Positions 17,905 to 27,077 of a stretch of 64,000 nucleotides of DNA are shown here, in pieces (positions within the stretch are counted from its first letter, which is position 1; every line of letters starts with the position of its first letter). The position numbers were made by a program, and so were the translations under genes. Source of the DNA: Acetilactobacillus jinshanensis (GTDB taxonomy: Bacteria; Bacillota; Bacilli; Lactobacillales; Lactobacillaceae); contig NZ_CP034726.1 in NCBI RefSeq assembly GCF_004359375.1, positions 744,001 to 808,000 on the forward strand, in the 5' to 3' direction. Under the pieces are notes generated by a model. That model made no database searches, was not told the origin of the DNA, and was given only the letters and a program-made list of their open reading frames with translations.

Positions 17905-18813
17905 TTAAATTCGTTTTAGATACTCATGTCTAAGTGTATTAATATCATTATAGGACAGGTTTAGCCCATAACGGACGTAATTCCACATATTTCCATAATT
18001 TTTATCAACCGTATCGTAAAAACGGTTAATTCTGGAAATTTGATCCATGTATGGTGACTGATACTTATAGTAATTAGTTAATAAGAAGTCATTATAAATC
18101 GTGGCCTTGCTCATCCCTAATATATACTCAGTAATAGCTGCTAACACACCGGTTCGGTCACGCCCTTGCGTACAATTGAACATTAAAGCTCCATTTCGGC
18201 GAGGATTACGACCGTTACGGATCATTTCCATAATGCTGTCATGATAAGCTTTACGGGCGGTCGGACTCTTCGTGTGCCAATAACCAAAGCGATAGGTTTC
18301 ACCTAACCGTTTCCGAATTGGCCAAGTTTCAGCTTCTTCCTTACTATCTTCGACCGCGTATTGATAATAATGAATATGCAACCCTTTGCTCGGCATCAGG
18401 TGAAATTCACCAGGTTGTGGCTTTGTGTGAATGCTGACGTTTGGCCCGTACATCTGACGTAGATCAATATCATTATGAATCCGTAAGTGATTAACCTCGT
18501 TCACGCCATCTGGAGTAATGTAATGCAGGTTAGCGCTTCGGTATAACATGTGCGGCTTAATTTCATACTTACCGTTTTTAGTTCTTAATCCACCCAGATC
18601 ACGGGTGTTGTACGTAATCTGAGGGTAGTAATATTGTTGCCGCTGAGCTGCAAAATTAGCGATCCGGTTGGTTAATCCTGCTTCAGTGTCCTTAGCGTAA
18701 GCCGTAATGGTTGGCGTAACGTGTGAAATCTGATTAACGTTACTACCAATTAGACCTAAGCCAAGTACACTAATGATAACTGCTAAAGCCTTAATAATTC
18801 GATGCTTTCTCAT
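17905..18813 (-). CDS. Secreted tyrosine-protein phosphatase-like protein
   Basis: 302 residues with an N-terminal signal/anchor (about 8-28) and a tyrosine phosphatase fold of the Tyr_phosphatase_3 type. The conserved NTRDLGGLRT segment near 65, IDLR near 120 and the active-site loop CTQGRDRTG (Cys near 202, Arg at +6) are present. The protein would act outside the cell or at the membrane. It is 22 bases downstream of a second, longer phosphatase-like gene, so the two form an operon. Substrate (phosphoprotein or phosphoinositide-like) unknown. Confidence 0.87.
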   Translation of the reverse strand: MRKHRIIKALAVIISVLGLGLIGSNVNQISHVTPTITAYAKDTEAGLTNRIANFAAQRQQYYYPQITYNTRDLGGLRTKNGKYEIKPHMLYRSANLHYITPDGVNEVNHLRIHNDIDLRQMYGPNVSIHTKPQPGEFHLMPSKGLHIHYYQYAVEDSKEEAETWPIRKRLGETYRFGYWHTKSPTARKAYHDSIMEMIRNGRNPRRNGALMFNCTQGRDRTGVLAAITEYILGMSKATIYNDFLLTNYYKYQSPYMDQISRINRFYDTVDKNYGNMWNYVRYGLNLSYNDINTLRHEYLKRI

Positions 18814-18835
18814 GACTGTATCCCCTAAGAATTAA

Positions 18836-20233
18836 TTAATGAGTAGTCTTAGTTAATTTAATTGTCGGTTGATGCTGATTAATCGATACTAAATACATTG
18901 ATTGAAGCTGCTTAATATTTGAATCACTCAAACCAATCGCCTGGTTCAAATAATTCTTCACACTACCATATTGATGCTTAATCGACTTAAAGAAGTACGC
19001 CAATTCACCGGCTTGCTTCGAATAAGGCAAGATATTGCCACGGTGATACTTATAATGGTAATAATCCGTTAATAAGTAATCATGGAAGATCACGTTCCGG
19101 CTAACACCAAGTGCGGATAAAATTAATGCACTGGTCGTCCCGGTTCGGTCACGGCCTAAATTACAGTGGTACAAAATTGCACCATGCTGATTATTCAATA
19201 GGTCTTTAAAGACCTGACGGTAAGCTTTAATCGCCTGGGCTTCGTTAATGGATGGTGCACCATAATAGTAAAATTCACCATGAATACCGTTCTTCTTCAT
19301 GTAGCCATCAAAATGATGAGCTTCACTGTATGAATAAACGGGATCTTTTTGGTAACTAATCTTGGTTCCCTTTAAAATCTTACCGTGAAGTTCGTTCGGA
19401 TCGGGATGACCACTAATTCCGGTGTTACTTGGCTGGTAACGAAGGTCAATAATTTTAGTGACACGTAGCTTATTAAGTGCTTTAAGTCCAGTTTTAGAAA
19501 GACCGTCTAAATCAGCACTTCGAATGATTCGATCGACTTTGGTCTGATACTTATGATCAGCGGTTGGGTAACCGCCTAAATCACGGGTATTACCACCAAT
19601 TGCAGTATAGTGATAAGGTTTTCGAATCTTAACAAACTTTTTCATGTTACCGATGTTTTGATGACTTCGATCATTCAATGGTTTACTCGGTAACGAAATC
19701 TGATTATAAGACAAAGCCTTTGGTTTCTTCGACTGCTTCTTGTGATCAAGCTTTTGATTAGTAGCCTTTTGATGATTCTTGTGAGCGGCTTTCTTACTAA
19801 TTTTATTATTGGAATGAGATTTAGTTACCAATTGCTTCTTTCTTGAGTCGATCTTCTTAATCGATTGATTCTTTGAATTAACTTTTTTATTTTCATTGGT
19901 TAATTTTTTATCAGCTGATTTTATCGATACATGATCATGTTTAACTGGTTTTTGAGCAACTTTAACACTTGACACATCATGAGACGTAACCTTAGTTTTA
20001 GTCGATCTTGGTTGATTACTACTAGCTTTAGTTTTTGTGACTGCCTGCTGATGTATTGGTAAAAGCTTTACGGATAGTTCGGGAAGCTTTTGATTATGGG
20101 TTATCTTAATCGTTTGACCCTGACTAACGTGATTTGCAGAGTTGACGTTCTTTGCGTTAACTACAGGTGCACCTAAAGCAAATAGCCCTAAGCTAGCCAG
20201 GAGCGTTAACACAACTTTGTGGTTACTCTTCAT
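18836..20233 (-). CDS. Secreted tyrosine-phosphatase-like protein with Lys/Ser/Gln-rich linker
   Basis: 465 residues from ATG 20233 (AGAGGGA ribosome site; a longer frame to 20272 lacks one). A signal peptide (VVLTLLASLGLFALGAPVVNA) precedes about 150 residues of Lys/Ser/Gln/His-rich low complexity, likely wall-spanning. The phosphatase domain follows, with GGNTRDLGGYPT and the active-site loop CNLGRDRTG. It is a paralogue of the next gene (17905-18813). The linker suggests exposure beyond the peptidoglycan. Confidence 0.87.
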   Translation of the reverse strand: MKSNHKVVLTLLASLGLFALGAPVVNAKNVNSANHVSQGQTIKITHNQKLPELSVKLLPIHQQAVTKTKASSNQPRSTKTKVTSHDVSSVKVAQKPVKHDHVSIKSADKKLTNENKKVNSKNQSIKKIDSRKKQLVTKSHSNNKISKKAAHKNHQKATNQKLDHKKQSKKPKALSYNQISLPSKPLNDRSHQNIGNMKKFVKIRKPYHYTAIGGNTRDLGGYPTADHKYQTKVDRIIRSADLDGLSKTGLKALNKLRVTKIIDLRYQPSNTGISGHPDPNELHGKILKGTKISYQKDPVYSYSEAHHFDGYMKKNGIHGEFYYYGAPSINEAQAIKAYRQVFKDLLNNQHGAILYHCNLGRDRTGTTSALILSALGVSRNVIFHDYLLTDYYHYKYHRGNILPYSKQAGELAYFFKSIKHQYGSVKNYLNQAIGLSDSNIKQLQSMYLVSINQHQPTIKLTKTTH

Positions 20234-20415
20234 CTTTTTTAAGTCCCTCTTTCTAAAGTTTATTATACCCACTTAACCAAATTTTGACGACCCTTTATTT
20301 ATTACGTTAGGCCTAGCAAATCAACATTAGTAAGATGTCCATAAATGCATAAAACCGCTGTAATAAATGGTAGAATAAAAACATAACTTTGATAATGAAT
20401 GAAGGCATGACTAAG

Positions 20416-21339
20416 ATGAATAATCATATAAAAATTAAAGCAGATTTAGACCGGGGTATCTTTTGGTCCCTGTTTGCAACAATTATGTTCGGAACGGCCG
20501 ATACATTGCTGCAGTTTCTTTCTCAGCATGAAAACGTGTCAGCGGTTTGGTTTCTATCCACCCGAACTTTCTTTGCGGGAATCATTCTGTTAATTATCGG
20601 TGCGTTTATGTACCGTCGACATTTCTTTGATATTTTTAAGAGCATTCAATCGATCGTCTACCTGGTCTTGTACGCGCTACTCGGGATCTGTGTTAACTTC
20701 CTAGCGTCATACCTAAGTGTTCAGTACGGGAATTCCGCATCGATGTCCATTCTGCAGTACCTATCTCCGTTATTCGTCTTATTGATCATGGTCATCGTCC
20801 AACGTCGAGCACCGTCCCTAATTGACGTAATCGTCTTCATTATGGCCATGATTGGGATCTTCCTGGTGCTGACGAAAGGCAACTTCTCAAAGTTATCCAT
20901 TAGCACCACTGCCCTGATGTGGGGTATCGGCGCCGGCTTTGGTCAAGCTTTATATCTAATCTGCCCGGTCCCGTTAACGAAAAAGCATTACCCACAGATC
21001 TTGATCTTAGGCTGGGGCCTTATTATCAGTAGTGTTGCCTTTAATCTTAAGCAACCGATTTGGGTTAACCCGCCAAAGATAAATTTGGCATTAGTCTTAA
21101 CGATTAGCTGTGTCGTTCTTTTTGGAACCATCATTTCGTTTATGTGCTTCCTTAAGGCTGCTAAATACGTTACTTCTCAAATTATGAGTTTAACGGCAGC
21201 CTTTGAACCGATCACGGTCTTCATTCTTAGTTTCATCTTCTTTAACCTGCAAGTTAACTTTATTGAAGTCTTGGGTGCTGTTATCGTTCTAGCAGCCATC
21301 ATTACCTTACAGATTTGCCACAGTCGTGCCAATAACTAA
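20416..21339 (+). CDS. EamA/DMT-family transporter
   Basis: About 307 residues with ten hydrophobic segments in two EamA repeats (start FWSLFATIMFGTADTLLQF; second repeat near ALMWGIGAGFGQALYL). It exports or imports small metabolites; the substrate is not predictable. Start uncertain: ATG 20416 has GAAGG ten bases upstream, but in-frame ATGs at 20395 and 20407 exist. Confidence 0.82.
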   Translation: MNNHIKIKADLDRGIFWSLFATIMFGTADTLLQFLSQHENVSAVWFLSTRTFFAGIILLIIGAFMYRRHFFDIFKSIQSIVYLVLYALLGICVNFLASYLSVQYGNSASMSILQYLSPLFVLLIMVIVQRRAPSLIDVIVFIMAMIGIFLVLTKGNFSKLSISTTALMWGIGAGFGQALYLICPVPLTKKHYPQILILGWGLIISSVAFNLKQPIWVNPPKINLALVLTISCVVLFGTIISFMCFLKAAKYVTSQIMSLTAAFEPITVFILSFIFFNLQVNFIEVLGAVIVLAAIITLQICHSRANN

Positions 21340-21353
21340 TTAATACATAATAC

Positions 21354-21394
21354 AAAAAAAGTCGTTTCGTTAATCATTAACGAAACGGCTTTTA
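21354..21394. terminator. Bidirectional terminator
   Basis: AAAAGTCGTTTCGTTAAT pairs with ATTAACGAAACGGCTTTT, between convergent genes. Confidence 0.88.
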
Positions 21395-21413
21395 ATTTAC
21401 TTTAAAATCTGAT

Positions 21414-22253
21414 TTACTTTTTATCACTAATTACGCCACCGAAGTTCTTATTAACGGTTTCGTTGCCACCTAAGTACTTTTCGGATAAGCGCTTTAAGGT
21501 ACCATTCTTACGTAAAGTCGTTAAGGCTTTATTGATCTTATTGCGAAGCTTTGGTGAATGCTTAGCTAATAGAACCGCAATGGCACTGGCCTGATATTGG
21601 CTGTTCGGAATGGCGTAAACTCGTAAACCCTTAGTAGAATGCGTCTTTGCGTAACCTTTCCAGCTATCGAGAGAGTTAACACAACCGGCGATTCGGCCAT
21701 CGTTAATTAATGACATGGTTGAAGTAAAGTCGGCAGATGGAACCACATTAGCACCGTACTTCTTGGCGATCTTTTCGTTGTTAGTACCGATGCCTTCGGC
21801 AAACTTTTTACCTTTGATGTTGTGTAAAGTCTTAATACTGTGATTTTTAGCATTGGTGATCAATACCGAACGGGAATACAGGTACGGTTTTGATGATAAG
21901 AAATGCTTAGCACGGGAAGAACCGTGAACCACGGCAATATCATTCAAAACGGCATCGTAACGACGGGAACCTAAGCCGGCAATTAAGCCGTCCCATTTGG
22001 TTTCACGGAACTTTGGCTTCAAATGCATCTGTTTAGCAATTGCTCTAGCAACCTGAACTTCATAACCGGTTAACTTACCGTTTGACTTATAAGAATACGG
22101 TGGAAAATCACCGGTCATCCCAACGGTCAACTGGTGCGGGTGAACTAATTCCGAGCTAGCGGTATTGTTACCACATGCCGTTAAGATGGCACCGGTACCA
22201 AGAACACCGACGAGAATTAGTAAAGCTTTACCTAGTCTCTTAAATAACTTCAT
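21414..22253 (-). CDS. Amino-acid ABC transporter substrate-binding lipoprotein
   Basis: 279 residues. A lipoprotein signal with lipobox LTAC (Cys near 27) is followed by a SBP_bac_3 domain (LTVGMTGDFPPYSYKSNGKL, then GYEVQVARAIAKQM). This class captures polar amino acids outside the membrane. No permease or ATPase gene is adjacent, so it is an orphan receptor here. A promoter and a terminator-like hairpin lie in its leader. Confidence 0.88.
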   Translation of the reverse strand: MKLFKRLGKALLILVGVLGTGAILTACGNNTASSELVHPHQLTVGMTGDFPPYSYKSNGKLTGYEVQVARAIAKQMHLKPKFRETKWDGLIAGLGSRRYDAVLNDIAVVHGSSRAKHFLSSKPYLYSRSVLITNAKNHSIKTLHNIKGKKFAEGIGTNNEKIAKKYGANVVPSADFTSTMSLINDGRIAGCVNSLDSWKGYAKTHSTKGLRVYAIPNSQYQASAIAVLLAKHSPKLRNKINKALTTLRKNGTLKRLSEKYLGGNETVNKNFGGVISDKK

Positions 22254-22283
22254 GTATAACTCTCCTATTTTAAGTTTAAACTT

Positions 22284-22371
22284 AAAAAGATGTCATACAT
22301 TACGCATGACATCAAAATTTTTAATGTCTAAAGTGACACTTTTAGAATAGCACTATTCTTTGACTAGTCAA
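22284..22371 (-). promoter_or_regulatory. Promoter and terminator-like leader hairpin of the SBP gene
   Basis: On the minus strand TTGACT (22366-22371) and TATTCT (22344-22349) are 16 bases apart. The predicted transcript then contains AAAGTGTCACTTT and a hairpin, GATGTCAT/ATGACATC (22289-22313), followed by TTTTT, all before the ribosome site. This is the layout of a transcription attenuator; no known riboswitch was recognised. The hairpin could instead end the upstream gene. Confidence 0.5.
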
Positions 22372-22389
22372 TCATTCTAAAAACACATG

Positions 22390-23325
22390 CTATTGAATCA
22401 ATTTGCTAAATAATTCAAATTCCTTTTTAGTGGGTGCCGTTCGCTGGCAATCATGATTAATTAGTTTGGTTAGTCCTTTAGGTGACTTCGGATTCAACGT
22501 TAAGCAATCCAACAACGCCACGAATTCTTCATGGTTTAGCGATAGCTGATCCTTTCCCTGAATCGCTTGATATAACTGCTGATTAATTCGGTAACACTTC
22601 ATATTGGTACTATACCGACCGAGTCTTTTGGCAGTGATGTTGCTTTGAAGTCCAGATCGTTGAGTAGTGACGAATGGACTTTTAATTTTTCCTAATTGAT
22701 CGATCAGACCATCTTTAGCGCTTGGTTGAAACGTTTCAAAGTACTCGTTCAACGCTCTCAATAGGATATCTCGATATGGTATCACCTTCAGGATTTTACG
22801 CGAAACGGTACTCAAGTGAACTGAATAAATAATTAAACTCCTGTTACTACCGTTCTGACGCTTATCCAGATAAACATCATAAACGTGACACTGGCCAAAC
22901 GAAGCATAATGATGATTCAATTTCGTTTCGGCAGCTACTTCGATCACTGAATATAATTTAGCGGATAATGAAGGCAAGACCGTTTCCGTTAATTTCAAAT
23001 AATGAGCACGGTGGCTAAAAACTAAATTAACCACCTCAGCAGCATGCCTTAAGCCGTCCCACCCGTTATATCTTGAAACCATGGGCTGTGAGAAATACTT
23101 ATTTAAATGCTTCAGTGAAATCAGATCTTCAGCCATATGTTTATGAAAACAATCGATTGGCCAGAGACTTACCAACGTCGTTAACCGTTTTCGATATTTT
23201 TCGAGATTGACCCTGTTTAATTCTCGATGATGGTGATCATAATTATATAAGTATCTAGATGGAAAATAGCGATGGACATCATCAAGAAATTTATGTAGGT
23301 CATCAATAACTTTCTGAGTTAACAA
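22390..23325 (-). CDS. Orphan 311-residue protein
   Basis: TTG start at 23325 (an in-frame TAA directly precedes it). The soluble, basic, His/Tyr-rich protein has no signal peptide or recognised motif. The mid-region (LYSVIEVAAETKLNHHYASF) and the C-terminal helices are unremarkable. It stands alone between intergenic regions. Function unknown. Confidence 0.65.
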   Translation of the reverse strand: MLTQKVIDDLHKFLDDVHRYFPSRYLYNYDHHHRELNRVNLEKYRKRLTTLVSLWPIDCFHKHMAEDLISLKHLNKYFSQPMVSRYNGWDGLRHAAEVVNLVFSHRAHYLKLTETVLPSLSAKLYSVIEVAAETKLNHHYASFGQCHVYDVYLDKRQNGSNRSLIIYSVHLSTVSRKILKVIPYRDILLRALNEYFETFQPSAKDGLIDQLGKIKSPFVTTQRSGLQSNITAKRLGRYSTNMKCYRINQQLYQAIQGKDQLSLNHEEFVALLDCLTLNPKSPKGLTKLINHDCQRTAPTKKEFELFSKLIQ

Positions 23326-23438
23326 TTAAGGACCACTTCCACCTATTATTATACTAAATCCCCAATGTATCTTTAAATCCATCAACTAAACTAATTTATA
23401 ATTTAATAAAGTTTCTAATTAAATTAGCAATACTTAAC

Positions 23439-23474
23439 AAAAATGACCTCACTCTTTCAAGTGAAGTCATTTTT
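23439..23474. terminator. Bidirectional terminator
   Basis: AAAAATGAC-CTCAC pairs with GTGAAGTCATTTTT, between the orphan gene and the glucosidase remnant. Confidence 0.75.
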
Positions 23475-23497
23475 GGGTTATCAAAGGAGAAATCTTT

Positions 23498-23557
23498 ATG
23501 AGTAACTACGGAACACTATTTATTAAAGACGTAAACCTTACTTTCGAACGGCCGTAA
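23498..23557 (+). pseudogene. Possible 5' remnant of a truncated gene (19 codons)
   Basis: AAAGGAGA at ideal spacing precedes ATG 23498 and 19 codons (MSNYGTLFIKDVNLTFERP), which run antisense into the 3' end of the GH13 gene and stop. It looks like a gene start cut off by rearrangement, but it may be chance. Confidence 0.25.
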
Positions 23558-25201
23558 CGTCGTCCCCTTATCATCAGGATAGTTATCGATTAGTAACTTA
23601 TCAGCGTTAGCCTGGTGATAGTCACGAGTAACGTTCTTCTTAGTAAAGTTACTTATGACTAATAGAGTCTTACCCTGATAATGACGAAGATAAGCAAAGA
23701 CTTGATCATCCTTCGGATCTAATTCTTGGTAATCACCATAACGAACCAATGGACTGTGATGACGAATACTGATCAACTTCTGGTAGTAATAGAAGACCGA
23801 GTTCTTATCAGCCAGTTCGTTTTTAACGTTGATCTTCTTGTAGTAAGGACCAACTGCAAACCACGGCTTGCCAGTTGTAAAGCCAGCATTCTTAGAATCG
23901 TTCCACTGCATTGGTGAACGGGCGTTATCACGCGACATGTGACTTAAGTACTTTAACATGGTCGGTCCGTCAACGTAATGACCCTCATCAACTAAGTCGT
24001 GGTAAGCGTTGATTGATTCCAAGTCTTCGTACTGACTTAACTTAGTGTAGTGGTTGTTTGGCATCCCAAGTTCTTCACCTTCGAAGACATATGGCGTGCC
24101 TTGCATCATGTGCAAAGTCGTACCTAACATCTTAGCAGCACGAACTCAGTACATTGGTCCATCAGCGTGATCAACAAAGCGAGAAACGGCACGTGGCTGG
24201 TCATGGTTATTCCAGTAAAGACTGTTCCAGGCTTTGCCATCTAGGCCAACCTGCCAACGAGATAAGGCACGCTTTAACTGGGTCAACTTAACCGGCTGGT
24301 CGTTCCACTTTCCTAAACGTGGATCTGGATTTGGTGATAAGTTAACGTGTTCGAACTGGAAGACCATGTTTAGACGTTTGCCATCAAGATTAGCTAAGGT
24401 TGCAACGTCCTGGGGACGACTGCTCGGCATTTCACCAACGGTCATCACGTTATAATGGGACAGAACTTCTTTGTTCATTTCACGAAGGTAGAACGCTAAC
24501 TTTGGTCCACCAGCAACCATTGGTTCAACCGGTGCGTACTTGCCGCCTTTTGGAACCTTACCGTTTGGTAAGCCGTATGGTTTCGAGATGTAATCGATGA
24601 CGTCCATGCGGAAGCCATCAACACCTTTGTCTAGCCAGAACTTCATGATGTTATAGACACTCTTGCGGACGTTTGGGTTTTCCCAGTTCAAATCAGGTTG
24701 ACCTGGTGCGAAACAATGCAGGTAGTACTGCTGACGGCTTGGAACAAATGTCCAGCACGAGCCACCAAAGTTAGCACCCCAGTTGTTCGGAGCATGGCCA
24801 TCAACTGGATCACGCCAGATGTAGTAATCAGAATACTTGTTGTAACGGGACTTCTTACTTTCCTGGAACCAAGGGTTTTCATCGGAAGTATGGTTAACGA
24901 CTAGGTCCATTAAGAGCTTTAAGCCCTTTTTGTGCATGGCGTGAAGTAACGACATAAAGTCCCACATCGTGCCGTATGCCGGTTGAATTTCTTTATAATT
25001 AGCGATGTCATAGCCATCATCTTTATTCGGTGACTTATAGATTGGGTTTAGCCAGATGACGTTGGCACCCAATTTTTTGATGTAATCCAAGCGACTCTTG
25101 ATGCCGTTCAGATCACCGACACCATCACCATTACTGTCTTGAAAACTCATCGGGTATACTTGATAAACGACAGCATCTTTAAACCATTGTTTGTTAGCCA
25201 T
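23516..25201 (-). pseudogene. GH13 alpha-glucosidase (oligo-1,6-glucosidase type), in-frame opal codon
   Basis: Reads as one 561-codon frame from ATG 25201 (GGAGG upstream) with a single TGA at 24146-24148. The sequence there is GPMY-stop-VRAAKMLG, where the family has Arg. Upstream of the stop are YQVYPMSFQDSNGDGVGDL, the nucleophile segment GVDGFRMDVIDYI, the acid/base Glu in VGEMPSS and NNHDQPR. After it come MMQGTPYVFEGEELG and the C-terminal beta domain. A CGA-to-TGA change explains the lesion. The family hydrolyses isomaltose-type alpha-1,6 links in the cytoplasm. The upstream MFS gene may import the sugar. Confidence 0.9.
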
Positions 25202-25239
25202 AATATCAGCCTCCAAATTAATCGATTTTAATTTACGGT

Positions 25240-26490
25240 TTATCCTAACATCTTATTCGGATGAACTCTTAAGCTCGACTGCTTATACTTGTATGAAGTA
25301 ATGCTGATCATGACAATGGCCACGATGAATGATAAGAAGAACATCATCATGAACGCACTGTTGATCATCGAAGCGGACGGATCCAGGAACCGACCGATGC
25401 GACCTAGAACACTAACGCCGATCGGGCAGATAAATGAACCTAGATTGCAGCCAACTAATACAACTGAAATTGCTAAAGCTGCGGTGGTCTTGGACGCAAC
25501 TTTACCGATCAAAGCGTAAACATAACTACCGGACAGCGGGAACGAAATCCCACTAACGATTGCGCCTAAGATGACCATGAAGCTACCTCGGCTAAAGAAC
25601 ATGATCAGACTACCTAAAGCAATTAAGACAAAGCCTGCCGATAAAGTGTACCGGTGTAAAACTCCGTACATTCGGCTAAATTCAAATCCCATGAACATTG
25701 CAGCTAAGGTATTCAGTGAAATAATCAAGCTTGAGAATGCTGAATTGCCTAAATGAAGATTACTAACGATGTTCGGAACTTCAATCGTAATGGCCGTGTT
25801 GCACATTACTAGGAACATCAGTAATGCGGCTAAGATATAAATCCCTAAACTAACCTTAGCATGGCTTTTATGTACTTTCGGTTTAGACTTAGCTGGTTTT
25901 GCATTGCCTTCATGAATGTTCGGAACGTATTTCCAGTACAACAGAAAGACCGGAATGGCAGCTAATGAAATCCCAAAGGCAACGTGCCAGTTGATCATTA
26001 CTAAGAAACCGCAGGCAAAGTTCAGGATACACTGACCTAAGGGTTCAAATGAGGTTCGAATGCCACACATCTTGACTCGCTCTTTTTCGTGACCCTTGAA
26101 GTAAACGTTAATAATATCAATGGCCAGTGAATTAAAGAAACCAATGCCACAACCTAGAACGATCCGGGATAGCATGATCAAGAAGAAACTGTTGAAGAAC
26201 ATTGGAATTAATCCTGAAATGCCGACCAGAAAGATTCCGGTCATGATCGTATATTTGATCCCGATCTTACGGGCAACGGCAACTGAAACAAACAGAGCTA
26301 ACAGAACTGCAAACTGCTGGATCGTTCCAATCATATCCACGATGCTAAGTGGAATACTTGGAAACGACTTCGCAATGGATGGTAACGCTGGTGAAATTGC
26401 GTTACCCATGGATATCAAAAGTGATACCGAGAGAATTGAAAAATTAATCAAATTCTGTTTAAAACGGTGATTATCACCTAATTGATCCAT
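25240..26490 (-). CDS. MFS transporter upstream of the glucosidase
   Basis: 416 residues with about 12 hydrophobic segments and a basic cytoplasmic loop rich in Lys/Pro near 195-210 (NAKPAKSKPKVHKSHAK). It is co-directional with the GH13 gene 38 bases downstream, and a cre site lies 70 bases upstream of the start. Operon context suggests uptake of an oligosaccharide or glycoside, but the sequence also resembles general drug/metabolite MFS proteins. Confidence 0.8.
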   Translation of the reverse strand: MDQLGDNHRFKQNLINFSILSVSLLISMGNAISPALPSIAKSFPSIPLSIVDMIGTIQQFAVLLALFVSVAVARKIGIKYTIMTGIFLVGISGLIPMFFNSFFLIMLSRIVLGCGIGFFNSLAIDIINVYFKGHEKERVKMCGIRTSFEPLGQCILNFACGFLVMINWHVAFGISLAAIPVFLLYWKYVPNIHEGNAKPAKSKPKVHKSHAKVSLGIYILAALLMFLVMCNTAITIEVPNIVSNLHLGNSAFSSLIISLNTLAAMFMGFEFSRMYGVLHRYTLSAGFVLIALGSLIMFFSRGSFMVILGAIVSGISFPLSGSYVYALIGKVASKTTAALAISVVLVGCNLGSFICPIGVSVLGRIGRFLDPSASMINSAFMMMFFLSFIVAIVMISITSYKYKQSSLRVHPNKMLG

Positions 26491-26559
26491 GATGATTGCC
26501 CCCTCTTATAAGTTACATTGCATTCATTCACCTCTGTTCATTTCATAGTTTAAATGTGC

Positions 26560-26573
26560 TGTAAGCGTTTTCA
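26560..26573 (-). promoter_or_regulatory. cre site (CcpA) before the MFS-glucosidase operon
   Basis: TGTAAGCGTTTTCA matches the catabolite-responsive consensus TGNAANCGNWNNCA. It lies about 70 bases before the MFS start, consistent with glucose repression of this sugar operon. Confidence 0.65.
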
Positions 26574-26740
26574 AACACTGGAAAACGAATTTTCAATGGT
26601 TATTTACAATAAATTGGTGGTGGATTAACATTGAAAACCATTACACCAACTCAATTTTATTTTTAAATAAACGATCATTAAGGTTGATTACTAGACCTCT
26701 TCTTATTAATCGTCTATAAATGTAAACGGAGGTGTTGATG

Positions 26741-26965
26741 ATGAAAGAATATTCCATCAGAGATCTCAAGCCACTAGCGCTTCGTCGTCAGCAATTTGAC
26801 CAAAAGTTGTTAAAGATGAAGAACGCTAATGACCGGCTGGCACTTGTGCATCAGCAATTGAACTGGTGTAATGCCATCATTAAGCAACATGATCACGATA
26901 AGTGGAGTAAATACTGCCACGATTGGATCAACGTCTTGAATGACGGCCTATCAAGTGTCGCATGA
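26741..26965 (+). CDS. Orphan 74-residue helical protein
   Basis: ATG 26741 lies 8 bases after GGAGG (26738 is an alternative ATG). Soluble and rich in Lys, Gln, His and Trp, with no recognised motif. Followed by a strong bidirectional terminator. Confidence 0.6.
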   Translation: MKEYSIRDLKPLALRRQQFDQKLLKMKNANDRLALVHQQLNWCNAIIKQHDHDKWSKYCHDWINVLNDGLSSVA

Positions 26966-26984
26966 GCCTCCAACTTAATAAACA

Positions 26985-27030
26985 AATAGGCCCAATATAC
27001 TGAATTAACATCCAATATATTGGGCTTATT
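26985..27030. terminator. Bidirectional terminator
   Basis: AATAGGCCCAATATACT pairs with AATATATTGGGCTTATT, between convergent genes. Confidence 0.85.
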
Positions 27031-27077
27031 TCATTTTGCTTGATAATCGCTCTGGCAAAGTTATTTATGATATAAAA

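Noticed and set aside
23439-23474. Possible second IS-end relic, because of a shared TGACCTCAC string
   Set aside because: Only a short string is shared; the hairpin is otherwise different and fits an ordinary terminator.
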